From: Eublepharis macularius | Taxonomy: Eukaryota > Chordata > Lepidosauria > Squamata > Eublepharidae | Length of the DNA stretch: 64,000 bases | Assembly: GCF_028583425.1 (NCBI RefSeq) | Contig: NC_072807.1 | Coordinates: forward strand, 30,757,001 to 30,821,000 | Direction of reading: 5' to 3' | In this document: piece after piece, positions 20,829 to 31,213 of the stretch | Layout: the number at the start of each line of letters is the position of its first letter | How positions within the stretch are numbered: position 1 is the stretch's first letter | Position numbers and translations under genes: made by a program | The notes under the pieces: model-generated | Told to the model about the DNA's origin: nothing | What the model saw: the letters and a program-made list of their open reading frames with translations, nothing else | The model's database searches: none

Positions 20829-21057
20829 TAGAGTTGCCAGCTCCAAGTTGGGAAATTCCTGGAGATTTGGGTGGTGAAACCTGGAGAAACCTGGCGAAAA
20901 TGGGGTTTGGGGAGAGAAAGGACCTTGGCATGGCATAATTCCATAAAGTCCACCCCCGAAAGTAGCCATTTTCTCCAGGTGAACTGATCTCTGTGGCCTG
21001 GAGACCAGTTGTAATTCCGGGAGATCTCCAGCCACTACCTGAAGACTGGCAACCCTA
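20829..21057 (-). mobile_element. hAT-type MITE, GGGTTGCCA family, whole copy
   Basis: The ends are TAGAGTTGCCAGCTCC and AGACTGGCAACCCTA, with 8-bp flanks CCGCCTCC (20821-20828) and CCGGCTCC (21058-21065), 7 of 8 matching. On the minus strand its interior matches the copy at 14555-14784 almost throughout. The two copies are the best evidence for the family's limits. Confidence 0.82.
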
Positions 21058-21065
21058 CCGGCTCC

Positions 21066-21540
21066 AATGAGCTCCCAGGTTGGAAAATTTTCTGATCATA
21101 AGCAAAAACAACACAGAGAGAAAAAACAGCATTCGTATTCATTGCCTGTCCTCCCTGTTTTTTAAAAATGAAATAACCTAACTCTTGATTTAGCCCCATA
21201 GGCCCAGTGGTACAAAAAACTTGGTTACTACTGCGCGCATTTATTACGGCACTAGCTTTTGTGGGTTTACGACAAAAACTCATGACACAGTAAAGTTGTC
21301 AGTCTGCAGTTGAGGCATACCTGCCAACTGTCCCCGTTTTCTGAGGTTGCAGATAGACACCCGTCCCCAGCCCAAATCAAAGCTAAAGCTTCCCTCCTGG
21401 TTCTTCTAACCAGAGTAACACAAAACGAGATGCAAATTTTTGTATTCTAGAAGCTCAATAGAAAGCTTGAAATAGGTCTGTTGCAAGCACTTCTTAAAAG
21501 TGATCAAGGGACACTGAAATGGCAGGAAACAAACCTGCAT
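21066..21540. other. Intergenic, possible degenerate repeat arm
   Basis: GGCCCAGTGGTACAAAAAAC and GGCACTAGCTTTTGTGGG near 21198-21260 resemble a worn arm of the 'ccagtagcacctttaagac' repeat. Nothing else is recognised. Confidence 0.3.
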
Positions 21541-21544
21541 TTTT

Positions 21545-22020
21545 CCTTTTTCCTTTTAAAAAAACTTTTATTAATACAATAATACCTTCATAGCATGATA
21601 AGAACAAGAATAACAACAAGAACACTAACAACTAAGGTGATGTGCTATAGCCATTAACAGCCATACATCTGATAACTGTTTTCTCAAAAAGAGTCAAACT
21701 AAGGTCCATAAAATAGGTATTCAGAGTAGCTCCTATGAATTATCTAAATAAAGCCTGATCAAGAAGAATTAAAAGTCCAGATTAATAATCATTTGGTATG
21801 GAAGCTTTGTTAATAACAATTCATTATTCGACAGAAAGTCCAGAAATGGTTTCCATTTTGCATAGAAATTCGTTGTTCAGTGTGGCCTTTCCCTTTGTTG
21901 CAATCGATCAGTTATTTTCTCCATAATTAGTTGCTCCCAGATTTTGTTATACCAAGTATTCAAACTAGGAGACTTAAGAGCTATAGGGGTTTTTGCAGCA
22001 ACCAGCATTTCTTTTAAACC
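21545..22020 (-). mobile_element. L1-like LINE 3' end, old
   Basis: On the minus strand a worn frame reads LNTWYNKIWEQLIMEKITDR, like the extreme C-terminus of L1 ORF2. It is followed by an AT-rich 3' UTR, AATAAA and an A-rich end (AAAGGAAAAAGGAAAAA). It is a different subfamily from the young L1 at 5849-8489 and strongly 5'-truncated. Confidence 0.55.
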
Positions 22021-23139
22021 CAGAAGTTAGCTTCAGGAGTAGAATAGTCTTTCCCCACAAGTGATTTTACACACCAAGGAATATCTGGAAGCCACACCAA
22101 AAAGGGGCTTCCTCTACTCCAGAAATGAGAGACACCCCAAAATCAAATGGCGGGGGAGAAGCAAGGGATGGGAGGAGATGGTTGTGAGACATTCCAGCCT
22201 GCAACTGTTCAGGTTATGTTCTGAGAAGCCTTCACATCGTCTGACAGGATCTGGGGTGATGCGCAGCTTGTGAAATATTCATCCTCTCCCTCTGCTTTGG
22301 ACATGAAATCGCTCTACATCGCTCTAAATATTTCATTGTCGGAGCTAAAGAACAATCTCGGCACTTGAGGGCTGACATACAAAAGCAGCGCAGGGGATGT
22401 GCTGGCCTGCGCGCACATGCATGTGAGTCCTGAAGGCATGTGCTATTTTGGTCGGTACAGAAGGGACCAAGCCACTTCCATGAAATTGGGCACGGCGAAG
22501 CTGACCAGTTTGTAGAAGAAGATAGATGTGCCGAGCAAGGAGGTCATATTTTTAAGGGGTAATGAAAGCTCAGGCCCCCTTCCTCTTTGTGATTCTCTCC
22601 CCCTTATTGGCTTCATGCGCCATTCTCGATGTTCCTCTTCTCCTCCTGTTTCCCCACTCAGTTTGAGCAACTCTTGTTAATACATTGTGAAAGGAACATT
22701 CCAGGCCTCGTGTCTCTTTGAAAGCAATTCTCCACTACATTAAATGTGCAAGAGCTAGAAGACAGTCGAGTTTCCAGAGCTGATTTGCCCAGCTAGAGTG
22801 TAAGAGTGTGCAGTGAGCATGTTGTGTGTACCTGCACCAAAGGTTTGGTCATCCAGGTATAAGACTGGGTCTGCCAAGGCAGAGGTGACGCCCGTCTGTG
22901 CTGGAATCTTTTTCTCTTTGTGAATGCATTCACTTTCAACATTCACACATACATTTTAAGGGTACAAACTATATTACACCTGAGTAATAAGAGCAGTATG
23001 TTGAACTATGTACCCCCTTTACATAAGATGAATACAAAGGGGTGTAAATACACAAATGTGCTGCATTCTGTTTTATACAGAGCATTGTCAGAGGACAGAA
23101 TACAGATATGGTTAGTAGGTAACTAATAATGAATAAATT
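22021..23139. other. Intergenic, nothing recognised
   Basis: About 1.1 kb with no recognised repeat, exon or RNA. Frames at 22061-22273 and 22443-22670 look like chance. Confidence 0.3.
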
Positions 23140-23370
23140 GATAATCGTCCAATGGTGTGGTGTTGTAGTGAGAGTAGCAGACAGAATCTGGGAGACCCAG
23201 GTTCGAATCCTCACTCTGCCATGGAAGCTCGCTGGGTGTCCTTGGGCCAGTCACACCCTCTTGGCCTACCCTACCTCACAGAGTTATCATGAGGATAAAA
23301 TGGAGCGATGTAAGCTGCTTGGTTTCCCCACTGAGGAGAAAGGCAAGGTATGAATGAAGTAAATAAAATA
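23140..23370 (+). repeat. tRNA-derived SINE (squamate type)
   Basis: The B box lies in CCAGGTTCGAATCCTCACTC. The body has TGTCCTTGGGCCAGTCACAC and CTACCTCACAGAGTTATCAT, and the tail GGTATGAATGAAGTAAATAA. The A-box head is worn. Confidence 0.8.
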
Positions 23371-23374
23371 AGAA

Positions 23375-23545
23375 ACTCTGGCTCAAATCCTTTCTCTGCC
23401 ACAAAGCTTGGCCAGTTACTCTTCCTCTCTCAGACTAAACTACCTCACAGGGTTGTTGTGAGGATACAATAGAGGAGTGAAGAACCATGTACACCGGTCT
23501 GAGCTCCCCTTGGAGGAAGGGAGGGATAAATATGTGATTGAGTGA
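23375..23545 (+). repeat. tRNA-derived SINE, partial copy
   Basis: GGCTCAAATCCTTTCTCTGC, CTTGGCCAGTTACTCTTCC and CTACCTCACAGGGTTGTTGT, with a GGAGGAAGGGAGGGATAAAT tail. It lacks the tRNA head and lies in tandem behind the copy at 23140. Confidence 0.7.
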
Positions 23546-23664
23546 CTGATAATATCAAGAGCTCAAACTATGTTTGCCTAAGTCCAGCAAGATTGCCCCT
23601 CACACCTACTGCACTGTGGGGGGCATTTCCCTTGTTTATTCCCATTTGTTATAAAGCAATGGGA

Positions 23665-23870
23665 GCACACTGTGGCTCAGTGGGAAAGTATCTGCTTGGC
23701 ACGCAGAAGGTCCCGGGTTCAATTCTCGGCATTTCCAGGGAATAGCATCAGGTAGAAGGTGATGTGAAAGGCCTCTGCCTGAGGCCCTGCTCCTCAGACT
23801 GTCAGTCTGAGGAGACAATCTGAGGAGACAACATGGACTTGGATAGGAATAAGGACCTAACTCAACAGCA
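23665..23870 (+). repeat. tRNA-derived SINE (second squamate family)
   Basis: CACTGTGGCTCAGTGGGAAA (A box), GTCCCGGGTTCAATTCTCGG (B box), GGTGATGTGAAAGGCCTCTG and a small hairpin CTCCTCAGACTG/CAGTCTGAGGAG (23790-23815). It is the plus-oriented relative of the elements at 11150, 24957 and 34232. Confidence 0.8.
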
Positions 23871-24956
23871 GATAGTGTTCCTGTGAGGTAATCCTTTGAG
23901 GTAAGAGGGACATTCTGTTCTGTTTCTTCAGACCTCATGCTAGAACTCAACCACTGACCTTCTACGCTGCTACTTTCTCTCACCGCCATTTCTCGTTCAA
24001 AGTCAGCGTCTTTTCAGGTTTGGAGGTGGATTTGACAGCAGCTGCACCACAAATGTGTCTATTGTCACACACTCTGGGGTGGCTTGTGAGAACAGGGAGC
24101 TGATGGAGAACAATCATGGTCCGTCATTGGCGTTGCCATCATTTGGTGAGGGTTTCCTGTTTCTAGCAGGACTGTGGCTCAGGGAGCAACTGGAACCGCC
24201 CTGTTCTTTCCAGGCGACCTTGATGCTAGTTTCCCGCCTCAGGACCCTGCAGGCTGTTTCAGAAATATGAATGAGCTCTCCCTCAAAGGGCACCAGGGCT
24301 CAGCCCAGGGGGCTGGGTTTATTTCTTTGCACCGACAGGGTTGCTGCGGGTGAGGAGGAGGGGGCACGCCAAGGGCACTCCTATCTGGCGGCACCAGAAA
24401 GTGGAGTGGGCTGCATTCCCATGGGGGATAGATAAGGGCCCTCGCTTCCATAAAAGGCCTTGCCTGTCACTCCAGCAGCGGTGCCTGTGTTGTGTCATCT
24501 CTCTGGAGGGTGGCTGGGGAGAGAGCGCACCCTCACTCGATGGTGTGCCGAAGCCTACGGTTCTCCTCCCCTTCCCCCATCTGTTTCCTCTCCAGGGGCT
24601 TATCGGAGGGAAAGGGGGAGTCCTGCGTCTTAATGCTCAAGGCAGGGGGAAGATGGCGAGAGCCACTGCTGGGCAGCTTTGCTGGGAGAGATGTCTGATG
24701 CGCGCCTTGTTGGGTGGCTTTACAGAGGGCGGGGAATGTGAACGGCTTTGATGGACAGGGTTCCGAAGGAGCACTGCACGGTGCCGAATGTACCACCAAG
24801 CCCAACAGCCTTTCACAAACGGGACTCCCCCGTAACAACCACAATTCTCATGCCACAAATGCCTATCTGAGTATCCCATACTCGCATTATATGTGTCACT
24901 GAAGACTCACATGAACCTTGGCCTGTCAAGATCAACATTGTCCGCTTAGACTGGCA
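23871..24956. other. Intergenic, no gene recognised
   Basis: This is moderately GC rich. A 136-codon plus frame (24341-24751) and minus frames over the same place have no known motif and no splice context. I regard them as chance. Confidence 0.3.
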
Positions 24957-25095
24957 CTGGTTCTCCAGGGTCTCAGTTAGGGGTCTTTCACATCACCTGC
25001 CATCTGATTGTTTTCACTGGAGATGCCAGGATTGAACCTGGGACCTTCTGCATGCCAAGCAGAGGCTCTACCGCTGAGCCACAGCCTCTCCCATG
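24957..25095 (-). repeat. tRNA-derived SINE (second squamate family), minus orientation
   Basis: Minus strand: GAGAGGCTGTGGCTCAGCGG, then AAGGTCCCAGGTTCAATCC, CTGGCATCTCCAGTG and CAGGTGATGTGAAAGACCCC. Confidence 0.82.
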
Positions 25096-26425
25096 AAGAC
25101 TCCATTCCTTCTGCTGTCTACTGCTTGTAGCTGACCCTGAAACAGCCTTTCTTGCAATGGTTTGAAAAGACAAGAGAACTTTTTTGTTCTTTATTAATAA
25201 TCCCAAAGGGTTAGTGTGGTCCTTTGCAGAGTTACACCCTTTAAAGTCTACTGAAGTCTGCTCAGGAGTATGCTGTGAGCCTGTTGTTATGGCAAAGCTA
25301 AAAGGGAGGCTTGCTGCACTTTAAAGACTGACAAGCGTTTATGGTAGCATGAGTGTTTGTAGAAGAGAGCCCACAGCATCTGATGCACGTACTGTATCTA
25401 CATACATGTGAGACCACAAAGAAAAAGAGCTGTATACAACAGCTGAAGGCCGTGAAATGCAGGAAGTAGAGGGTGTGAGGTAGAGTCTCTCTACATGTTA
25501 CTAAGTAGGAACACTCAAGTGCAGGTCTGCATGCGTACTCCTCAATTCACGTGCAGGCTGTTGTTGCTCGGTGCACTTGAGTGCTGCTTTCATGGGAGCT
25601 CCCTTTGCATGACTGAATCTGCAAGTGATTCTGAAGGGCAAAGCACCAATTCCACTGTTTTTGCTGCAAGAACAAGTACTGTAGGCTCCTTCGAATTGCC
25701 CATTTGCATTTCTCTAAGGTGTGAGAAAGTAGCAAGATGGGCATTTGAATGAATGGATGTGGGGGAAACTGGGATTCTTTTAGCAGTTGAGGAGGAACTG
25801 ATATGAAACACTCATGGGGAGCAAACTGAAGTATGACTGTGTAAGCGAGTGCATGGAGAGTTGGGGGGGGGAACATGTGAAATGAGGTTCACTTGAGTGT
25901 TCCTAGGTACTTAGTAATGTGTAGAGAGACTGGTAATGATGTAAAATTCAAGGGTAATCAAGAAAAAAAGAGTGATTATTCACATTGGCTGTGATAGATG
26001 AGAATGTCTCATTAGTTATTCTAAGCTGGTTAACTCTTGAAATGACTAAGGAATCTCAGGTCCTTGTTAAGTCCTTGGGAGAAAAAGGCAAGATTCTGGA
26101 AGCGTTCACTCCTTTGCTGCTGGAGTCTCCTTTGCAAATTATTTTGCTGGTCACTGATAGAGCGCACTGGGAGACTGGAATGTTCTCCCACTGGTTTTCT
26201 GAATGCTGCCATTTTGAATGTCCAGTTTCTGTCCATTTTGCAGAGGGACTGACCGGTTTGTTCCATGCAGAGAGTGGCCTATGTTGCATTGGAAGACGAG
26301 CAGCTTACGCAACTCTCAACCTGCACTCCCTGCATTTTGCAGTTGTTTTGACACTGCTGCTTATAGTTTTTCTTCCTTCATAGCCTCGTGTCTATCCATA
26401 CACTCACGTCTGCTTATGGAAGACC
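25096..26425. other. Intergenic with a degenerate repeat arm
   Basis: Near 25310-25400, TTGCTGCACTTTAAAGACTG and TAGAAGAGAGCCCACAGC are a worn arm of the 'tttaagac' family. A 132-codon plus frame (25985-26383) with hydrophobic stretches has no family match that I know and no splice context; I do not call it a gene. Confidence 0.3.
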
Positions 26426-26429
26426 CATT

Positions 26430-26520
26430 TCATGCACGGTACGAAGTGGACTCTCGTCCACGAAAGCTTATGGTAAAGGGAAAATATTGTTAGACTTCAA
26501 AGAGCTCCTGTTTATTTTCA
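26430..26520 (+). repeat. Dispersed repeat arm with hammerhead-like module
   Basis: ACGAAGTGGACTCTCGTCCA followed by CGAAAGCTTATGG. GTGGAC (26446-26451) pairs perfectly with GTCCAC (26456-26461) around TCTC, right before GAAA (26462-26465). This is the same layout as the copies at 10120, 19633 and 39878 with a different stem sequence. The left part of the CTGANGA core is worn. Confidence 0.55.
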
Positions 26521-27309
26521 GCCTGGATACTGGCCCAAACCTTGACTTGCTAGACAAACACCGACCCTCCGATTTCAAGGTATGCCTTGACACCCAAAAG
26601 GCTAGGCCTCCCCTGGGAATGACTGAAAGACAGGCACAGGCAGCCACTGGTTGGCTGCGGCTAGAGGGAAGAAAAGGAGGCCTTTTGCAGGTGCCTGCAG
26701 GAGTGAGTGCCTCTGGCTGCTGATACGGCATCTTCCAGCCCCCAACCCTTTTGCAAGCTCACCTCTCCCCACCCCCACTCCAGAGGCAGCGGCTGAGTGC
26801 GAGCCACCTGCACGCCTGGCTGCAGCCATCACATCCCATCAGCGTCCAGCGGCTGCAAAGCACTTAGACCCAGCTCCCAGCGCCCTCGCCTCACGGAGTG
26901 AGAGCTGCATTCCCAGCACCTGGAATTGTCTCCAGCTGGTGCCGTTAAAGGCACACGACTCTCTCTTCCCCAGGCTTGCTCCCCTAGATTGCCTACCAGC
27001 CCCAGAACTTGCTCTAGGCAAAAAAAAAAAAAAAATCCACGGCACAGTCTGTATAGTGTCTTCCTTAGGCTGCTTTCTGAACTTCTCTCGGGTATCAGAC
27101 TTTATGCAACCAGAAAGGTAAGAAGGACCTTTCCCCCAGACAATTGACTGATTGGGCAACTTTTGTGTAGGTGTTGTCCAAATTCCAGCCTTTTTTCAAA
27201 GAAGCACCTTCTGGTTGGGAAAGATTGTCTTTTCTCAGCACTCCCGACTTCAATAGTGTTGGACATATATTGCCGTGGGGAGCTTTGTGTGCAAGGTGGC
27301 TGCATAGCT
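26521..27309. other. Intergenic, no gene recognised
   Basis: GC-moderate sequence with an A run at about 27019-27033. Overlapping frames on both strands (26468-27159) lack recognisable domains. Confidence 0.3.
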
Positions 27310-27317
27310 GTTACAAG

Positions 27318-27578
27318 CAGGGCTTTTTTTCAGCTGGAACGTGGTGGAACGGAGTTCCTGAACCTCTTGAAAATGGTCACATGGCTGGTGGCCCCGCCCC
27401 CTGATCTCCAGACAGAGGGGAGTTGAGATTGCCCTCCGCGCCACCGAGCGGCACAGAGGGCAATCTAAACTCCCCTCTGTCTGGAGATCAGGGGGCGGGG
27501 CCACCAGCCATGTGACCATTTTCTCCAAGGGCAACCCACTTTGTTCCACCACCTCTTTTCCCAGAAAAAAAAGCCCTG
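27318..27578. mobile_element. hAT-type MITE with long inverted repeats and perfect 8-bp duplication
   Basis: The ends are CAGGGCTTTTTTTCAGCTGG and CCAGAAAAAAAAGCCCTG. The flanks are perfect GTTACAAG repeats (27310-27317, 27579-27586). The interior is a near-complete palindrome around a GC-rich centre (CCCTCTGTCTGGAGATCAG and its complement; the GGTGGCCCCGCCCCCTG arm). It is 261 bp, non-coding, and shares its terminal sequence with the larger element at 8971-9402. Confidence 0.9.
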
Positions 27579-27586
27579 GTTACAAG

Positions 27587-30450
27587 CATCTACTGGATAG
27601 TACCGGTGACATCAGCGATGACAAGTTACGTTGCTTCTTAGGCTGTGACCTTAATACGCTGTTGGATGTTTGCTTTATTCCTTGTTTTGTAATTGTAGTT
27701 TTGTGCATGGGACGTGGGGTTTATTGTGTATTATCACAAGCCTGCTTTGAGGACTGAATGGCTGAAAAGGCATGATACGCATACTTAAATCACACACAGA
27801 CCACACACCCATATGCTTGTACCAGTGTGAGACCATTTGAAAAAAAAATCCCTTTATGAACTTCCTTAAGGGATGTTCGCTAGCAATGCCGCCCAATCAC
27901 AGAAGGGAATAAAGAATATGCTCTGGGATTGGGCTACCTGAAGTATGTATTTTCTCCGAGAAAATCCCATGTCTATCTATGGGACAAAAACTATTAACAG
28001 GGCTACCTTCCATAATGTATCTAAGGAGATTTTTTTAAAGCTGTTAATTCGAAAGACCCATCAAATCCTATGGTAATTCTCCCCACAGACTCTTTCATTT
28101 TTAATATATTATGAATTGCTTTTCTGCTATCAGACCTCAAGAAGGACTTCCAAAATATGAATCCAGTTTAAAACTGAAAAATTATCTCAGCGTTATTGCA
28201 CGATCTCTATGAAGACTAAGATCCATCCACTACCAGTCAGAACTTGAACTGCTGAGGCAGCTCTGGTGTTCATGCGCATAACCAGTAGTGGAATAGGAGG
28301 GGGAGGATTTAAGGACACACAACTGTGAGGATGGTGAGAGCAACAAATACAGGTAACTCAGCACTTCCCTTGGGCATCTTGAGCCAGCTTTTTCTCTTAG
28401 AGGAGAGAATTCGGTGCCCAAGTACGGTCTGTCTCATAACCTTCTCAACTGCACCTGTATCTAATTGTACCTTTTGATGAGGCCGATGGGAGAAAGAGCC
28501 TGCAAGCGGCGAGGTTCAAAAGCCATCCCTTTTGGGGGACTTCTTGTAATGCTCTTGTGATGCCATCCTCTTTGAGCCATTTGGGTCTGTTGAAGACTAA
28601 CCCAGGCACAACTGTTTTTTTCTGCACAACTATTTGGCTTCTTGAATGGATCGACATGTTCTTGCAGCAGAGAAGGCCCACTGATTGTAAACTGCTGCCG
28701 ACCTCATTCAGAGATCAAGTTGGCTGGAGGGAAGAGGGAAGGCAAAGACAGGCACCAAAGATCCATGGCAAAGCCTTGCAAGAACCTAAAAGTTGTCCTG
28801 GGCTCCGTGTGCTGGTTGGCTCCTGGCTGAAAGTCCAATCCCAGCAATTTAGATCCCTCGCTTGCCACAAAATTGGTTCGAAACCATGTACTGTTCTCAC
28901 TTACCCAGGAACAGGACTCCTGCACATTGAAGCACATGGGAGCTTTGCACAGCCCACTTGTGTGCAGCCCACTGTGTTTTGGGAATGTGACAGAGCAAGT
29001 TAATGAATAATATGGCGATCGGGACCAAAATGCTATTCCCAGAAAAAAAGTAAAGTTTAACTTTGGTTGCTAGCATACGAGCACAACATCCCTTACTAAG
29101 TCTTCGCTACGTTTTAGGAAATGATTGACAGCTAGAATAGTCATTGAGAAAGGCTCTGAGCCTTTAATAGGTGCAGTACAGGTAGAAATGCAACTGGTAT
29201 AGTTGTTTCCCCCAGTATTGCATAGAAACCTACAGCATTTCCATTTGCCAAGGAGCTGATAAAGGTTCAAAGCTTTGTCTAGTAAGGCAAATCGGGGTTC
29301 CTTTTCTCCACCATCAAAAATCAATTTTTTAAAAAATGTGGCTAGCACGTTCCCAGAACAACAATTCAGGTTCCGATTTCCCCCCAGCTCCAAAAATTAC
29401 ACCTCAGGGTGTTTTAGTTCACTGTGCTTTCTTTTTGGCATGCCATGCAAATGTGAAACCTATAGTAGGAAAAATGTAGATCGAATCTTCTGTGTTCCAG
29501 CCCATATTACCATCCCCATCACACATGCCACCAAAAAGTGCGCAACAGTTCTATGCAGAGTTACTCCCATTGAAGCCTGCTGAGCGTCAACACTAGGGGA
29601 AGTTTGCATTGGATTGTTCGGCAAAAGACTTGCAGATCCTTGGAGGTGTTTCACCTGAAGCAGACGGGCAGCCATGTTAGTCTGTGGCAGACGAGACAAC
29701 AGAGAGTCTCGAGGCACCTGAAAGACCTGCACATTTACTGTGCCATGAGCTTTTGTGAGCCACAGCCTGCTCCATCCAAGGCATGAAAATGTAACCTGAA
29801 CAGTCTGGAATCTGGATAGGTATTCTGCTGCCCTCTGCTGGATGAAGTTGAGGCAGGCCAATCTTTGGTTGGAGTGGGAATGCGCCCCCAAATGCCCAGC
29901 TCAAATGCAGAAAGCGTGCAAGGAAAGGCCAAGAGCTCAGGAAGCACAGACCAGGTGTCGGGTGAATCCTTGACTGATTTTTTTAAAATCAAAGTAGTTA
30001 CCAACATAACCTCCTCACTTGCTCGCGTGTGCAAATTCAGAACGACAGCTCCAGGAATCTTCCAGGGACTATGTTGAAAGAGAAAGATCAACACTGTCCC
30101 TTCCTTAGGTTTCAGAGGGGGCCAAACCAGGAAGTTAGAAAGATAGAGGGGTCAGAGATCTGTTTACTCTCTACTCTTTACTGCCCTGAACTGTCCTTTG
30201 ATGTGCAGATTGCTAATCTCAGGACTTCCTCCTCCGGACATCCTTCTTCATCCTCTCTTTGCCACAGACAGGGTCCTCTCCCCTCCATCCTGCACCATGG
30301 ATGCAGGATTTGTTCTGCAATCCAGTGCCATACTTAGACTAGACAGATAAGGATCTCTCTCTCCTCTTTCCTATCAGAATATGGAGTTCCTGTAATAAAG
30401 AACTCTCACTTCTTTTCTAAACCTAAGACAAGCCTCTGATTTATTTTTAT
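27587..30450. other. Intergenic with worn repeat fragments
   Basis: About 2.9 kb. A worn arm of the 'tttaagac' family lies near 29650-29770 (AGCCATGTTAGTCTGTGGCA, GAGCTTTTGTGAGCCACAG). A fragment like the palindromic 75-bp MITE of 50085 is near 29553-29582 (TATGCAGAGTTACTCCCATT). Frames of up to 148 codons (28557-29003 and others) have no recognisable domain. Confidence 0.3.
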
Positions 30451-30620
30451 TTACTTATGTCATTTATAGTCTGCCTTTCTCACTGAGACTCAAGGTGGAT
30501 TATATAGTGTGAGATTAGTGCAATCAGTATCAAGGACATTTCCATACAGTATCAAGGATATTTCCATACCGTGTCAAGGACATTTCCATTAACAATGTCA
30601 TAGGATTTTACAAAGGTATA
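30451..30620 (-). repeat. LINE-like 3' tail with three short tandem units
   Basis: TTATTTACTTATGTCATTTA then TAGTCTGCCTTTCTCACTGA and GACTCAAGGTGGATTATATA is a familiar reptile repeat edge, minus-oriented LINE tail type. Behind it lie three units of about 21-22 bp, TATCAAGGACATTTCCATAC with small changes, at about 30528-30590. Confidence 0.5.
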
Positions 30621-31104
30621 GCATTAGCAAGGATCCAATACAAAGTTGAAGAATTGCTGAAACAGAACATAATTCTAGGACTGACACAGATAACAAGAAG
30701 CACAGGTAGTATATAGGAGTACATATTCAAAGCAACAGATAATATGCAAGGCAAGTGGTGGAGTCTATGGTCCCTAACTTATTAGCGAAGCATCTGAGAC
30801 CCCCTCCCTACAATACCCTGAGTGTATGTTTGTTACTTTCTCTCTCGCACACTAGCCAGAAAAGCTCCTATACCCATCACATTCTCCCCTGCCTGCGATG
30901 CAACTCTGCTACCCTTCTAACAGTCTATGGATGACCAGTTTATTTATATATATATTAATAGACTAATCTATACAAATGAAATGCACATGTTATTATAGTC
31001 ATAACATCCCGTTTGGGATAACTGCCTCTCAAAATGGCTTGTCGTCATAAAAATTGAGACAGCCCCTGACAACTGACTTACAAAACAAGACATGCAAGGG
31101 GAAA

Positions 31105-31213
31105 GGGATTCACTGGGAGTGTGAGGGGGAGGTAGTTGTGAATTTTCTGCATTGTGCAGGGGGTTAGACTAGATGACCCTAAAGGTCCCTTCCAACTCTA
31201 TGATTCTATGATG
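31105..31213 (+). mobile_element. CR1 LINE 3' end
   Basis: GGGGGTTAGACTAGATGACC, then AAAGGTCCCTTCCAACTC and TATGATTCTATGATG is the standard CR1 3' end with its short ATTCTATG repeat. Only the tail is present. Confidence 0.85.

Noticed and set aside
25985-26383. 132-codon plus-strand frame with hydrophobic stretches
   Set aside because: No known domain, no splice or promoter context; minus frames over the same bases are as long.
30528-30590. Three 21-22 bp tandem units as a minisatellite or enhancer
   Set aside because: Only three imperfect units, inside a known LINE-tail context; ordinary replication slippage is enough.
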